This document shows, piece after piece, positions 25,160 to 33,316 of a stretch of DNA of 57,206 nt. The notes beneath the pieces were generated by a model, which made no database searches, was not told the origin of the DNA, and saw only the letters and a list, made by a program, of their open reading frames with translations. The stretch is from positions 1 to 57,206 of the forward strand of contig JAZQLQ010000020.1 in NCBI GenBank assembly GCA_045542735.1, written 5' to 3'. The stretch's first letter is position 1. Each line of letters begins with the position of its first letter. This stretch comes from UBA2882 sp045542735 (GTDB lineage: Bacteria > Bacillota > Clostridia > Lachnospirales > Lachnospiraceae). Position numbers and translations under genes: made by a program.

Positions 25160-27640
25160 ATGATTAAGACCATTCAGAACGATAAAAATGAAATATATAT
25201 ATCAGAGAGATTAAAGCATGCACTGGATGTAACTTTGTCCAAGACAGTTACAGTGGTAGAGGCACCCACAGGATATGGAAAATCCGTTGCAGTAAGGGAG
25301 TTCTGCAAATGGGTGAACATGCCGGTGAAATGGATTAACATTTTAGATGATGAACCGTCACATGCATGGAACTCTTTGTGTCATGAGCTGTTTAGTGATG
25401 TGACCATGGTGCAGAGATTTGCAAAGTGGCCCTTTCCCAAAGCGGGAATGCAGAGGGATTACTTTGCGGATGCTATGCATGAAGTTTTAGATATGGAGCC
25501 GATAATAATCGTATTAGATGATTGTCATCGGATTTTAAATGAGCAGTGTACCGATTTCTTTAATTTCTTTATCAGAGAATTCAGAGGAAAGATGCATTTG
25601 GTTTTGATTTCACAAAAAGCAGTATTTTCGGAAGAAGAACTTCTGGTGGCAGCCGGTAAAATGAATCGTATCGGAGTGGAGGACCTTCGTCTGTCAAAAG
25701 AAGACTTTTATGAGTATCTGGCATTGTATCAATTGGATATTGCCGAGGATGAAGTGGAGTTGATGTATGAAAAATCCGAAGGCTGGATTTCTATGATCTA
25801 TGTGTCGGTGTTGAGTATTATCCGTGGTGGCAAGAGCGATTTGAGCGCCGATATGGAGCATTTGATTGACCGTGTGGCTTATGCTACCTGCTCCAAAGAG
25901 ACCCAGCATTTTTTGTCTTATCTGGCATTGTTTCAGGATTTTACCAAAGACCAGGCGGACTTTTTCAACAATGGAGAAGATAGTGAGCATATGCTTCGAG
26001 AATTGTTGGACAATCATACTTTTTTTATCCATGATGTGGATACCGGAAAATATCACTTCCATACTATCTTTAAGGATTGCATTTATCATCGTTTTGAAAA
26101 GTTGAGTTTATCGGAGCGATGCAATCGTTATGAAAAAATGGCAGAGTATATGGTATTGATGCAGGATTACCATGAGGCTTTGAAATGGTATGAGAAGGCA
26201 GGCAACTATGAAGGGGTACTGCGTACTCTGGAGTTGTTTGAAACCATGTGCTCCGAAGAAGAGGATAAGGAACTGATTCTCAGATGCTATGAGAATTGCC
26301 CTAAGAGTCTGTTTGAGGATTATCCCTTGTGTCTGATTTTGTTTATGTGGCGCTTTTATAATTACGGTCAGAAGGAAAAGCAGCAGGAGTGTCAAAAACA
26401 TTTTGAGAAAATCATGAGTCAGATTCAGTTGGCGCAGGAGGATAAGGACTATCTTTGGAAAGCGTATTATGTATTCCTGCACCAAAATGGATTTAACAAC
26501 CTGGCATCCATGAATTATTATATGAATATACTGATGTCTATGCCGGAAACTGATGAACTTCCCAAGGTAGACAGAGAGATTCCCCGTACCTTTGGAATCC
26601 CGTCCGTGTTTCATATGTTTTATATGGGTGGACAAGGTCGTCTGATGGCAGATGAGTTAATCTGTCAATTAAAACGGTATAAAGAAGTGGGAATTTACAG
26701 CTACGAAGGTATGATTGAGTTGGTAGAAGCTGAGTTTTCCTATTATACGGGGGATTTCGAACGTGCAGAGATGTATTGTAGAAAGGCACTGCGTATATTT
26801 AGAAGTCGGGGAACCATTTGTTATATTATCAGTGCGCTTTATTTAAATGCGCATTTGGCATATATGAGAGGGGATATTAAAGCGGTTAAGAAATCCTTAA
26901 ACGAGATGCGTACTATGGTCATTCGTGAAAAAAGTGAAAAGTCACGTTTGACATATACGGTAGATATGTGTGAAGCATTTTTTAATGAGTATATCGGTTA
27001 TCCAACAACTTTGGCGGATTGGCTTCGGGAAGAATATGCATTGCCCAAAGAAATCATGCGGCAAGCATACCCATATGCAATAATGATAAAAATGTGTGTT
27101 GCAATGCGGGATGATAAATATGTAGAAATATTATCGGCAGAAGAAGAGATATTGGAATTGGTAGCAGAGTATCCCAATAATTTGACAATCGGGAATATTT
27201 ATTTGGTTTTTGCTTCTGCGGCGGCAGCGCTTTCCCATATGGAACAGGCAAAGGAATATATCAAAAAGGCTGTGGAAAAAACAAATTACAATCCGGTCAT
27301 GTTGTATGCTAAGCATGCGGCATATCTGGTGACCCCCCTTCAGGAATTGGTGGAGGAAAATGAAAACTTCAAGCCAATCATTGAAGCATGCCGTAAATTT
27401 ATCGTGCTCAAGAAGAATGTGAGCCATCCGCACTATGAAGAGATTTTCCCTATGCTGACAAAGAGAGAGAATGATATTGCGCTTTTGGCAGTGGACGGTT
27501 TTACCAATAAGCAGATTGCGGCACAGCTTTTCATCAGTGAAAATACAGTAAAGAGTTCTTTAAAGAATATTTTTGCTAAACTGGGTATTAAATCCAGACG
27601 TGAGCTGTTGCGTATAGCCCAGATGGGAGCACAGTTTTAG
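25160..27640 (+). CDS. LuxR-type LAL/MalT-like transcription regulator
   Basis: An 826-residue ATP-binding regulator of the LAL class. The order is a STAND-type NTPase with Walker A 'EAPTGYGKSVAV' (near residue 35) and Walker B 'IIIVLDDCH', a winged-helix region, a long TPR-like helical middle (about 330-720) and a C-terminal LuxR HTH ('LTKRENDIALLAVDGFTNKQIA', 'ISENTVKSSLKNIFAKLGI'). Such proteins assemble on inducer and ATP and then activate promoters. It begins 11 bases after hemZ with AAGGAAGAG and interrupts an otherwise housekeeping row (rel, hemZ, hisS, aspS). Its inducer and targets cannot be told. Confidence 0.9.
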   Translation: MIKTIQNDKNEIYISERLKHALDVTLSKTVTVVEAPTGYGKSVAVREFCKWVNMPVKWINILDDEPSHAWNSLCHELFSDVTMVQRFAKWPFPKAGMQRDYFADAMHEVLDMEPIIIVLDDCHRILNEQCTDFFNFFIREFRGKMHLVLISQKAVFSEEELLVAAGKMNRIGVEDLRLSKEDFYEYLALYQLDIAEDEVELMYEKSEGWISMIYVSVLSIIRGGKSDLSADMEHLIDRVAYATCSKETQHFLSYLALFQDFTKDQADFFNNGEDSEHMLRELLDNHTFFIHDVDTGKYHFHTIFKDCIYHRFEKLSLSERCNRYEKMAEYMVLMQDYHEALKWYEKAGNYEGVLRTLELFETMCSEEEDKELILRCYENCPKSLFEDYPLCLILFMWRFYNYGQKEKQQECQKHFEKIMSQIQLAQEDKDYLWKAYYVFLHQNGFNNLASMNYYMNILMSMPETDELPKVDREIPRTFGIPSVFHMFYMGGQGRLMADELICQLKRYKEVGIYSYEGMIELVEAEFSYYTGDFERAEMYCRKALRIFRSRGTICYIISALYLNAHLAYMRGDIKAVKKSLNEMRTMVIREKSEKSRLTYTVDMCEAFFNEYIGYPTTLADWLREEYALPKEIMRQAYPYAIMIKMCVAMRDDKYVEILSAEEEILELVAEYPNNLTIGNIYLVFASAAAALSHMEQAKEYIKKAVEKTNYNPVMLYAKHAAYLVTPLQELVEENENFKPIIEACRKFIVLKKNVSHPHYEEIFPMLTKRENDIALLAVDGFTNKQIAAQLFISENTVKSSLKNIFAKLGIKSRRELLRIAQMGAQF

Positions 27641-27731
27641 GTAAATTGGGCATCAGAATAGAATTTGTTTGCTTTATACCCAAAAAGGTTGTAAAATTGT
27701 GAATGATTATGAGAAAGAGAAAGGTGAAATT

Positions 27732-28994
27732 ATGGCTTTAAATAAGAAACCTGTCACCGGTATGAAAGATGTATTACCGGCAGAAATGCAGATTCGTGAT
27801 TATGTCATGAGTGTGATTAAAGAGAATTATAGAAAGTTTGGTTTTACACCCATTGAGACACCCTGTGTGGAGACAATCGGAAACCTTTGCAGTAAGCAGG
27901 GTGGTGAAAACGAAAAACTGATTTTTAAGATTATGAAACGCGGGGATAAGTTGAACCTTGCAGAAGCAAAAGAGGAAGCAGACCTGGTAGACGGTGGTCT
28001 CCGTTATGACTTAACTCTTCCTTTGGCAAGATATTATGCCAATAATGCGGCAAATCTCCCTGCACCTTTTAAGGCGTTGCAGATGGGTAATGTATGGCGA
28101 GCAGACAGACCCCAGAAGGGAAGATTCCGTCAGTTTATGCAGTGTGATATTGATATTTTGGGTGAGCCCAGTAACTTAGCAGAGATTGAGTTGATTCTGG
28201 CTACCACAACTACTTTGGGCAAGCTTGGTTTCTCCGGCTTTAAGGTACGTATCAATGAAAGACGAATCTTGAAAGCTATGGCTTCCTACGCAGGATTTGC
28301 AGAGGAAGAGTTGGATACCGTATATATTATTTTGGACAAAATGGACAAAATAGGTATGGACGGTGTTGCAGAAGATTTGGTAAACAACGGCTTTGCGCAG
28401 GCAGCAGTTGATAAATACATGGATCTTTTCAAGGGAATTGAAGAGGCAGAAGACGGCATCGCTTATTTGGGTGAGATGCTGGGTGATTACTTAGATGCAG
28501 AAGTGGTAAAAAGTTTATCTGAGATTAAAGCCAGTGTATCTGCTACTGTGGATACCAACTTTACCATTGCCTTTGATCCTACTTTGGTACGTGGTATGTC
28601 TTATTATACCGGTACGATTTTTGAGATTGAGATGCCTCAGTTTGGCAGTTCCGTAGCAGGTGGCGGCAGATATGACAAGATGATCGGACGCTTTACCGGC
28701 AATGATGTGCCTGCCTGTGGTTTCTCCATCGGTTTTGAACGTATTATTACCATCCTGATGGATCAGAATTTCCAGGTGCCCACACAGCCTAAAAAAGTGG
28801 CTTATCTGGTGGAAAAAGGCATTGACTCCGACAGACTTTGCGAGGTTATTGCCAAAGCTCAGGAAGAACGTGCAAAAGGCACACAGGTATTAGTTGTTCG
28901 TATGAATAAAAATAAAAAGTTCCAGAAAGAGCAGTTGACCAAGGATGGCTATGAAGAGTTCGTGGACTTCTACCGCGAAGCTCTCAAAAACTAA
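27732..28994 (+). CDS. hisS: Histidyl-tRNA synthetase
   Basis: A 420-residue class II synthetase that charges tRNAHis. Motif 2 lies in 'QMGNVWRADRPQKGRFRQF', motif 3 in 'ACGFSIGFERI', and 'YDLTLPLARY' is the usual substrate loop. The histidine-specific stretch reads 'LVRGMSYYTGTIFE' in place of the textbook RGLDYY. The C-terminal anticodon domain (about 330-420) is present. The ATG at 27,732 is chosen for GAGAAAGGTG just upstream; earlier in-frame codons lack a site. No T-box fits in the short leader. It is followed by aspS after 49 bases, the common hisS-aspS pair. Confidence 0.95.
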   Translation: MALNKKPVTGMKDVLPAEMQIRDYVMSVIKENYRKFGFTPIETPCVETIGNLCSKQGGENEKLIFKIMKRGDKLNLAEAKEEADLVDGGLRYDLTLPLARYYANNAANLPAPFKALQMGNVWRADRPQKGRFRQFMQCDIDILGEPSNLAEIELILATTTTLGKLGFSGFKVRINERRILKAMASYAGFAEEELDTVYIILDKMDKIGMDGVAEDLVNNGFAQAAVDKYMDLFKGIEEAEDGIAYLGEMLGDYLDAEVVKSLSEIKASVSATVDTNFTIAFDPTLVRGMSYYTGTIFEIEMPQFGSSVAGGGRYDKMIGRFTGNDVPACGFSIGFERIITILMDQNFQVPTQPKKVAYLVEKGIDSDRLCEVIAKAQEERAKGTQVLVVRMNKNKKFQKEQLTKDGYEEFVDFYREALKN

Positions 28995-29043
28995 GTAAAA
29001 CGAAAGAAAATGAAACAAGTATAACAAGCAGGAGGCAGTTATT

Positions 29044-30852
29044 ATGGCTGAAACAATGCAGGGGTTAAAGAGAACCCATAGATGTACAGAAGTATCCGGC
29101 GCCAATGTGGGTGAGACCGTCACCGTCATGGGCTGGGTAGCAAAACAGAGAAATAAAGGTGGTATTATCTTCGTAGACTTAAGAGACCGTAGCGGTATCT
29201 TACAGGTCATTTTCGAAGAAGAAAAATGTGGAGCAGAAAGCTTTGCCAAAGCAGAGAAAATGAGAAGTGAATTTGTCATTGCCGTAGTTGGCGAGGTCTG
29301 CAAACGTGAAGGTGCTGTCAATGAAAATCTGGCAACCGGTGACATTGAGATTGTGGCAAAACAGGTACGTATCCTGTCTGAGTCAGATACACCGCCCTTT
29401 CCTGTGGAAGAAAACAGCAAGACCAAAGAGGAAATCCGCTTAAAATACCGTTATCTGGATTTGCGTAGACCTGACGTACAGAGAAACATGATGTTGAGAA
29501 GTAAAATCTGTGCAGAAGTACGTGCATTTATGACCGAAGAAGGATTCTTGGAGATTGAGACTCCGATTTTAAATAAATCCACACCGGAAGGAGCGAGAGA
29601 CTATCTGGTGCCCAGCCGTGTGCACCCCGGTTGCTTCTATGCGTTGCCCCAGTCTCCCCAGCTCTTTAAGCAGTTGTTGATGTGCTCCGGTTATGACCGT
29701 TACATTCAGATCGCAAAATGTTTCCGTGATGAGGATTTGCGTGCAGACCGTCAGCCTGAGTTTACACAGATTGATATGGAGTTGTCCTTTGTGGATGCAG
29801 AGGATGTTATGGATATTAATGAGCGTCTCATTGCCCATGTGTGCAAAAAAGCCATTGGTTTGGATGTACAGCTTCCTTTGCCCCGTATGCCTTGGCAGGA
29901 AGCTATGGACAGATACGGCTCGGATAAGCCGGATACACGTTTTGGTATGGAACTTGTAAATGTATCTGAGGTTGTTAAAGATTGCGGCTTTGGTGTATTT
30001 ACATCTGCATTGGAAAACGGTGGTTCCGTCAGAGGTATCAATGTCAAAGGACAGGCAGCAATGCCCAGAAAGAAAATTGATGCTTTGGTAGATGCGGCAA
30101 AAGGTAATGGCGCAAAAGGCTTGGCTTATCTGGCAGTACAGGAAGACGGTACTTACAAATCTTCCTTTACCAAATTTATGACGGAAGATGAATGTAAAGC
30201 TTTGGTAGAGGCTATGGACGGTGAAGCCGGCGACTTATTGTTGTTTGCTGCGGACCGTAATAAAATCGTATGGAACGTGCTTGGCGCATTGCGTTTACAG
30301 TTAGCACATTCCTTGGAGTTGATTGATGAGAAGCAGTTTAACTTCCTTTGGATTACCGAGTTCCCGCTTTTGGAGTGGAGCGATGAAGAAAACCGCTTCA
30401 TGGCAATGCATCATCCTTTCACCATGCCCATGGAAGAGGATTGGCAGTATATCGATTCCGATCCCGGAAGAGTACGTGCCAAAGCATACGATATTGTATT
30501 AAACGGTGTAGAGCTTGGTGGAGGTTCTGTCAGAATCCACCAGAATGACATTCAGGAAAAAATGTTTGAGGTATTGGGCTTTACCAAAGAAAGTGCATGG
30601 GAGCAGTTTGGTTTCCTCTTAAATGCATTCAAGTATGGTGTTCCCCCTCATGCAGGACTGGCATATGGTCTGGACCGTCTGGTTATGCTTTTGGTTGGTG
30701 CAGACAATATCCGTGAAGTTATTGCATTCCCCAAAGTAAAGGATGCATCCTGTATGATGACAGATGCCCCCGGCACTGTAGATCCCAAGCAGCTTGAAGA
30801 GCTTCAGATTGCCTTGGACTTGACAGAAGAAGAGAAGACAGAAGAGGCGTAG
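29044..30852 (+). CDS. aspS: Aspartyl-tRNA synthetase
   Basis: A 602-residue bacterial-type AspRS. An N-terminal OB fold binds the anticodon (about 15-105). The class II core has motif 2 'FRDEDLRADRQPEFTQID' (near 227) and motif 3 'GLAYGLDRLVMLL' (near 538), and the bacterial GAD insertion spans about 285-415. Length and order match the bacterial enzyme, and no feature settles whether it also charges tRNAAsn. A strong GCAGGAGGC precedes the start. The phosphopantetheinyl transferase gene starts six bases after its stop. Confidence 0.97.
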   Translation: MAETMQGLKRTHRCTEVSGANVGETVTVMGWVAKQRNKGGIIFVDLRDRSGILQVIFEEEKCGAESFAKAEKMRSEFVIAVVGEVCKREGAVNENLATGDIEIVAKQVRILSESDTPPFPVEENSKTKEEIRLKYRYLDLRRPDVQRNMMLRSKICAEVRAFMTEEGFLEIETPILNKSTPEGARDYLVPSRVHPGCFYALPQSPQLFKQLLMCSGYDRYIQIAKCFRDEDLRADRQPEFTQIDMELSFVDAEDVMDINERLIAHVCKKAIGLDVQLPLPRMPWQEAMDRYGSDKPDTRFGMELVNVSEVVKDCGFGVFTSALENGGSVRGINVKGQAAMPRKKIDALVDAAKGNGAKGLAYLAVQEDGTYKSSFTKFMTEDECKALVEAMDGEAGDLLLFAADRNKIVWNVLGALRLQLAHSLELIDEKQFNFLWITEFPLLEWSDEENRFMAMHHPFTMPMEEDWQYIDSDPGRVRAKAYDIVLNGVELGGGSVRIHQNDIQEKMFEVLGFTKESAWEQFGFLLNAFKYGVPPHAGLAYGLDRLVMLLVGADNIREVIAFPKVKDASCMMTDAPGTVDPKQLEELQIALDLTEEEKTEEA

Positions 30853-30858
30853 AGCGAG

Positions 30859-31521
30859 ATGGAAATTTATGTTCTTAAAATCTCTGACATGATGGCAGAG
30901 TTTGCAACCGAACAATTAAATCAGCTTGTACCTGCCTTTCGTAGAGATATGTACCAAAGATATCGCAATGAGGCAGATCGGGAAAGATGTCTTGCAGCCG
31001 GTGTTTTGTTAAGCTATTGTATGAATGAGAAAGGCGTTTCCTTGGAGGAAACGCCTTCTTTTAACAAAGCCGGAAAGCTGTATTTCCCTGGGGTGGATAG
31101 ATTTTATGCAAACCTATCTCACGGTGGGGATTATGCAGTGTGTGCATGGGACACCGAAGAAATCGGTGTGGATATGGAGCCGCTTCGCAAGTTTAAAGAG
31201 GCAACCGCAAAGCGTATCTGCACAAAGGCAGAAGCACAGTCCCTTGGCAGTTATCAGCAAGAGGAGGAAAAGAACCAAGCCTTTACCATACTTTGGACAA
31301 GGAAGGAAAGTATCGCAAAACTGCTTGGTGAAGGAATCGCTGTATTGTTTCATGCAGATGATCTGCAAGCGCTATGTGAGAAGGAGGGTATCTGCTTGCA
31401 GACTTATGACTCCATACCCGGATATGTGATATCCGTAGCTTCCCGGAAGAATGTATTTCCGGGAGAAATTACTGTACTGTCTCCAGAATTCCTAAAGCAA
31501 TTGCATCAGCAATCTCATTAA
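30859..31521 (+). CDS. Sfp-type 4'-phosphopantetheinyl transferase
   Basis: A 220-residue enzyme that moves the phosphopantetheine arm of CoA onto carrier proteins. The Mg/CoA site 'EEIGVDMEPLRKF' and the downstream 'LWTRKESIAKLLGEGI' are the two family signatures. The broad-substrate Sfp group usually serves peptide or polyketide synthases, none of which is in the window; it may serve the fatty-acid carrier if AcpS is absent. Translation is probably coupled to aspS. A perfect 11-bp hairpin with a T-rich tail lies inside the gene (31,031-31,062). The last 53 bases overlap the convergent amidase gene. Confidence 0.88.
   Translation: MEIYVLKISDMMAEFATEQLNQLVPAFRRDMYQRYRNEADRERCLAAGVLLSYCMNEKGVSLEETPSFNKAGKLYFPGVDRFYANLSHGGDYAVCAWDTEEIGVDMEPLRKFKEATAKRICTKAEAQSLGSYQQEEEKNQAFTILWTRKESIAKLLGEGIAVLFHADDLQALCEKEGICLQTYDSIPGYVISVASRKNVFPGEITVLSPEFLKQLHQQSH
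31031..31062 (+). terminator. Terminator-like hairpin inside the phosphopantetheinyl transferase gene
   Basis: AAGGCGTTTCC pairs perfectly with GGAAACGCCTT over a five-base loop and is followed by CTTTT. It lies about 170 bases into the reading frame and could attenuate transcription from aspS when ribosomes are not close behind. Confidence 0.5.
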
Positions 31522-31999
31522 AGCGGGCATCGAAGAAAGCGTTGTCCGCTTCTGTATTGACATATCCGATTTCCAAGAGGACAGCCGGCATAGCCGTACG
31601 CCTTAGTACCACCAGATTTTTACGCTCATTGATCCCCAGATTGTTAAAACCGATAGCGCTTAGTCGCTCATTGATATTGGAAGCCAATTCATAGGCTCTT
31701 CCGCTGCGGTTATAGACCAATGTCTCCACACCGGAGTAGGAATTGGGCACCGGTGTGGAGTTCCTATGGATGGATACAAAGTAATCGGCACCTGCCACAT
31801 TTGCTTCTGTTGCCTTTTGCAAAGGTGTTTCATAAATGTCATCTGTTCTGGTATATAACACATCTACACCACTTCGTTCCAAAATGTCACCCACTGCCAA
31901 GGTCAGTGCCAATACATCATCTTTTTCTACACGGCTACCGTAAACGGCGCCGGAGTCGCTGCCGCCATGGCCGGCATCGAGTACAACTGTTGCCATCAT
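31469..31999 (-). CDS. N-acetylmuramoyl-L-alanine amidase (Amidase_3)
   Basis: A 176-residue Zn-dependent amidase that cleaves the bond between muramic acid and the stem peptide. 'VVLDAGHGGSDSGA' carries the first Zn ligand, 'YFVSIHRNS' a later His, and 'AVLLEIGYVNTEAD' the catalytic Glu. There is no signal peptide and no cell-wall-binding repeat, unlike LytC; the size resembles CwlD-like cortex amidases, but CwlD has a signal anchor. The start is ATGATG, and either may serve. Its 3' end runs 53 bases into the phosphopantetheinyl transferase gene on the other strand. Confidence 0.9.
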   Translation of the reverse strand: MMATVVLDAGHGGSDSGAVYGSRVEKDDVLALTLAVGDILERSGVDVLYTRTDDIYETPLQKATEANVAGADYFVSIHRNSTPVPNSYSGVETLVYNRSGRAYELASNINERLSAIGFNNLGINERKNLVVLRRTAMPAVLLEIGYVNTEADNAFFDARFNEIADAIALGILETVQ

Positions 32000-32057
32000 A
32001 TCACCGTCTTTTACTCAGTTGATGTTATTCTATGTGCTATAAATAAAGGCTGTGCAT

Positions 32058-32100
32058 GTCAAGGATTATCTTGACTTTCAAAATTTTTAAATGATAAAAT
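32058..32100 (+). promoter_or_regulatory. Promoter of the CarD-like gene with overlapping palindrome
   Basis: TTGACT (32,071) and TAAAAT (32,095) with an 18-base spacer. GTCAAG-GATTAT-CTTGAC (32,058-32,075), a perfect six-base dyad, overlaps the -35 and looks like an operator. Confidence 0.6.
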
Positions 32101-32157
32101 AATAGTACATAGGCGTGTAAAGCCAAGAGCTTCTACCGACCGGAAAGAGAGTGCAGC

Positions 32158-32661
32158 ATGTTTAAAGTAGGAGATTTTATTGTATACGAAAGCCGTGGAA
32201 TCTGTAAGGTGGAAGACATTACAGAGTTGAGTTTGCCAAGTGCCACCAAGGGCCAGAAATATTATGTGTTGAAGCCGGTTTACGAAGAGGGCGGCAAGAT
32301 TTATTCTGCCGTAGGCAATGATAAAGTGATTATGCGCAGAATGATATCAGCCAAAGAAGCCAATGAGCTGATTGCAGATATTCCCAATATTCAAGAAATG
32401 TGGATTGGGGATGAAAAGCAGAGAGAGATGAAATATAAAGAAGCTATGCGTTCCTGTGATTGCAGACAGTGGGTGAGCATCATCAAGACTCTTTATTTGC
32501 GCAGAGAAAGTCGTATTTCCCAGGGGAAGAAAACAACCAATACCGATGACCGTTACTTTAAAAAGGCGGGTGACAATCTCCATGGAGAGTTGGCAATGGC
32601 ATTGGGAAAAGAAAAGACGGAGATGGAAAGTTTCATCATCGAATGTCTGAATCAGGAGTAA
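32158..32661 (+). CDS. CarD-family RNA-polymerase-binding regulator
   Basis: A 167-residue protein. Residues 1-65 ('FKVGDFIVYESRGICKVEDI') form the CarD/TRCF RNAP-interaction domain, and the rest is an alpha-helical DNA-contact domain. In other bacteria CarD stabilises open promoter complexes, especially at rRNA promoters. It has its own promoter with an overlapping dyad. The next gene starts five bases after its stop, so the two are co-expressed. Confidence 0.87.
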   Translation: MFKVGDFIVYESRGICKVEDITELSLPSATKGQKYYVLKPVYEEGGKIYSAVGNDKVIMRRMISAKEANELIADIPNIQEMWIGDEKQREMKYKEAMRSCDCRQWVSIIKTLYLRRESRISQGKKTTNTDDRYFKKAGDNLHGELAMALGKEKTEMESFIIECLNQE

Positions 32662-32665
32662 GGAT

Positions 32666-33316
32666 ATGTCTGATAATCATCAGTTTTATGCATCATATAA
32701 AAATGTTAAGATCGGTTGTCACGATTGCAAAGGTTGCTCTGCCTGCTGTCAGGGCATGGGGGATTCCATTGTATTGGACCCCTTTGACTTTTATAGGATG
32801 GAGACAGGTCTTTCTTATTTGCCCGGTGACATTTTGGGCAGATTTGCAGAGTTAAAGATTCATGAAGGGATTATTTTACCCAATCTGAAAATGATAGAAA
32901 ATGAAACCGGAGATATGCAGCAGTGCGTTTTTTTGAATGAAGAGGGCAGATGTAGCATACATGGTTACAGACCGGGACTTTGTCGGCTTTTTCCCTTGGG
33001 ACGCAATTATGCAGACGGGGAATTGACTTATTTTATATTGGAGGATGCCTGTCATGCCGAGGGTGAGAGAACCAAGGTCAAGATCACGGAGTGGATTGAT
33101 ACGGAAGATATGGAGCGATATGAGCAGTTCTTGGTTGATTGGCATTATTACCTGAAGGATATCAGGGCAAAAATAACCGCTCTGCCACAGGACGAGTGGG
33201 AGAGCGGTATGAAAAATGCTTCTATGAATATTTTACAGAAGTTTTATTTGCTTCCGTATGATACGGAACAGGATTTTTATCAACAGTTTTATGATAGACT
33301 ATCACAACATACTTAA
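32666..33316 (+). CDS. YkgJ-type cysteine-cluster protein
   Basis: A 216-residue protein with the YkgJ/CxxCxxCC metal-binding signature 'CHDCKGCSACCQG' (about 18-30) and a second cluster 'CSIHGYRPGLCRLFPLG' (about 98-114), the pattern of the putative zinc- or iron-chelating family. No enzyme activity is established for it. It is translationally close to the CarD-like gene and its stop overlaps the end of the convergent CNNM gene by four bases. Confidence 0.82.
   Translation: MSDNHQFYASYKNVKIGCHDCKGCSACCQGMGDSIVLDPFDFYRMETGLSYLPGDILGRFAELKIHEGIILPNLKMIENETGDMQQCVFLNEEGRCSIHGYRPGLCRLFPLGRNYADGELTYFILEDACHAEGERTKVKITEWIDTEDMERYEQFLVDWHYYLKDIRAKITALPQDEWESGMKNASMNILQKFYLLPYDTEQDFYQQFYDRLSQHT

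Noticed and set aside
27641..27731. T-box leader before hisS
   Set aside because: The gap is only about 90 bases and lacks a T-box sequence.
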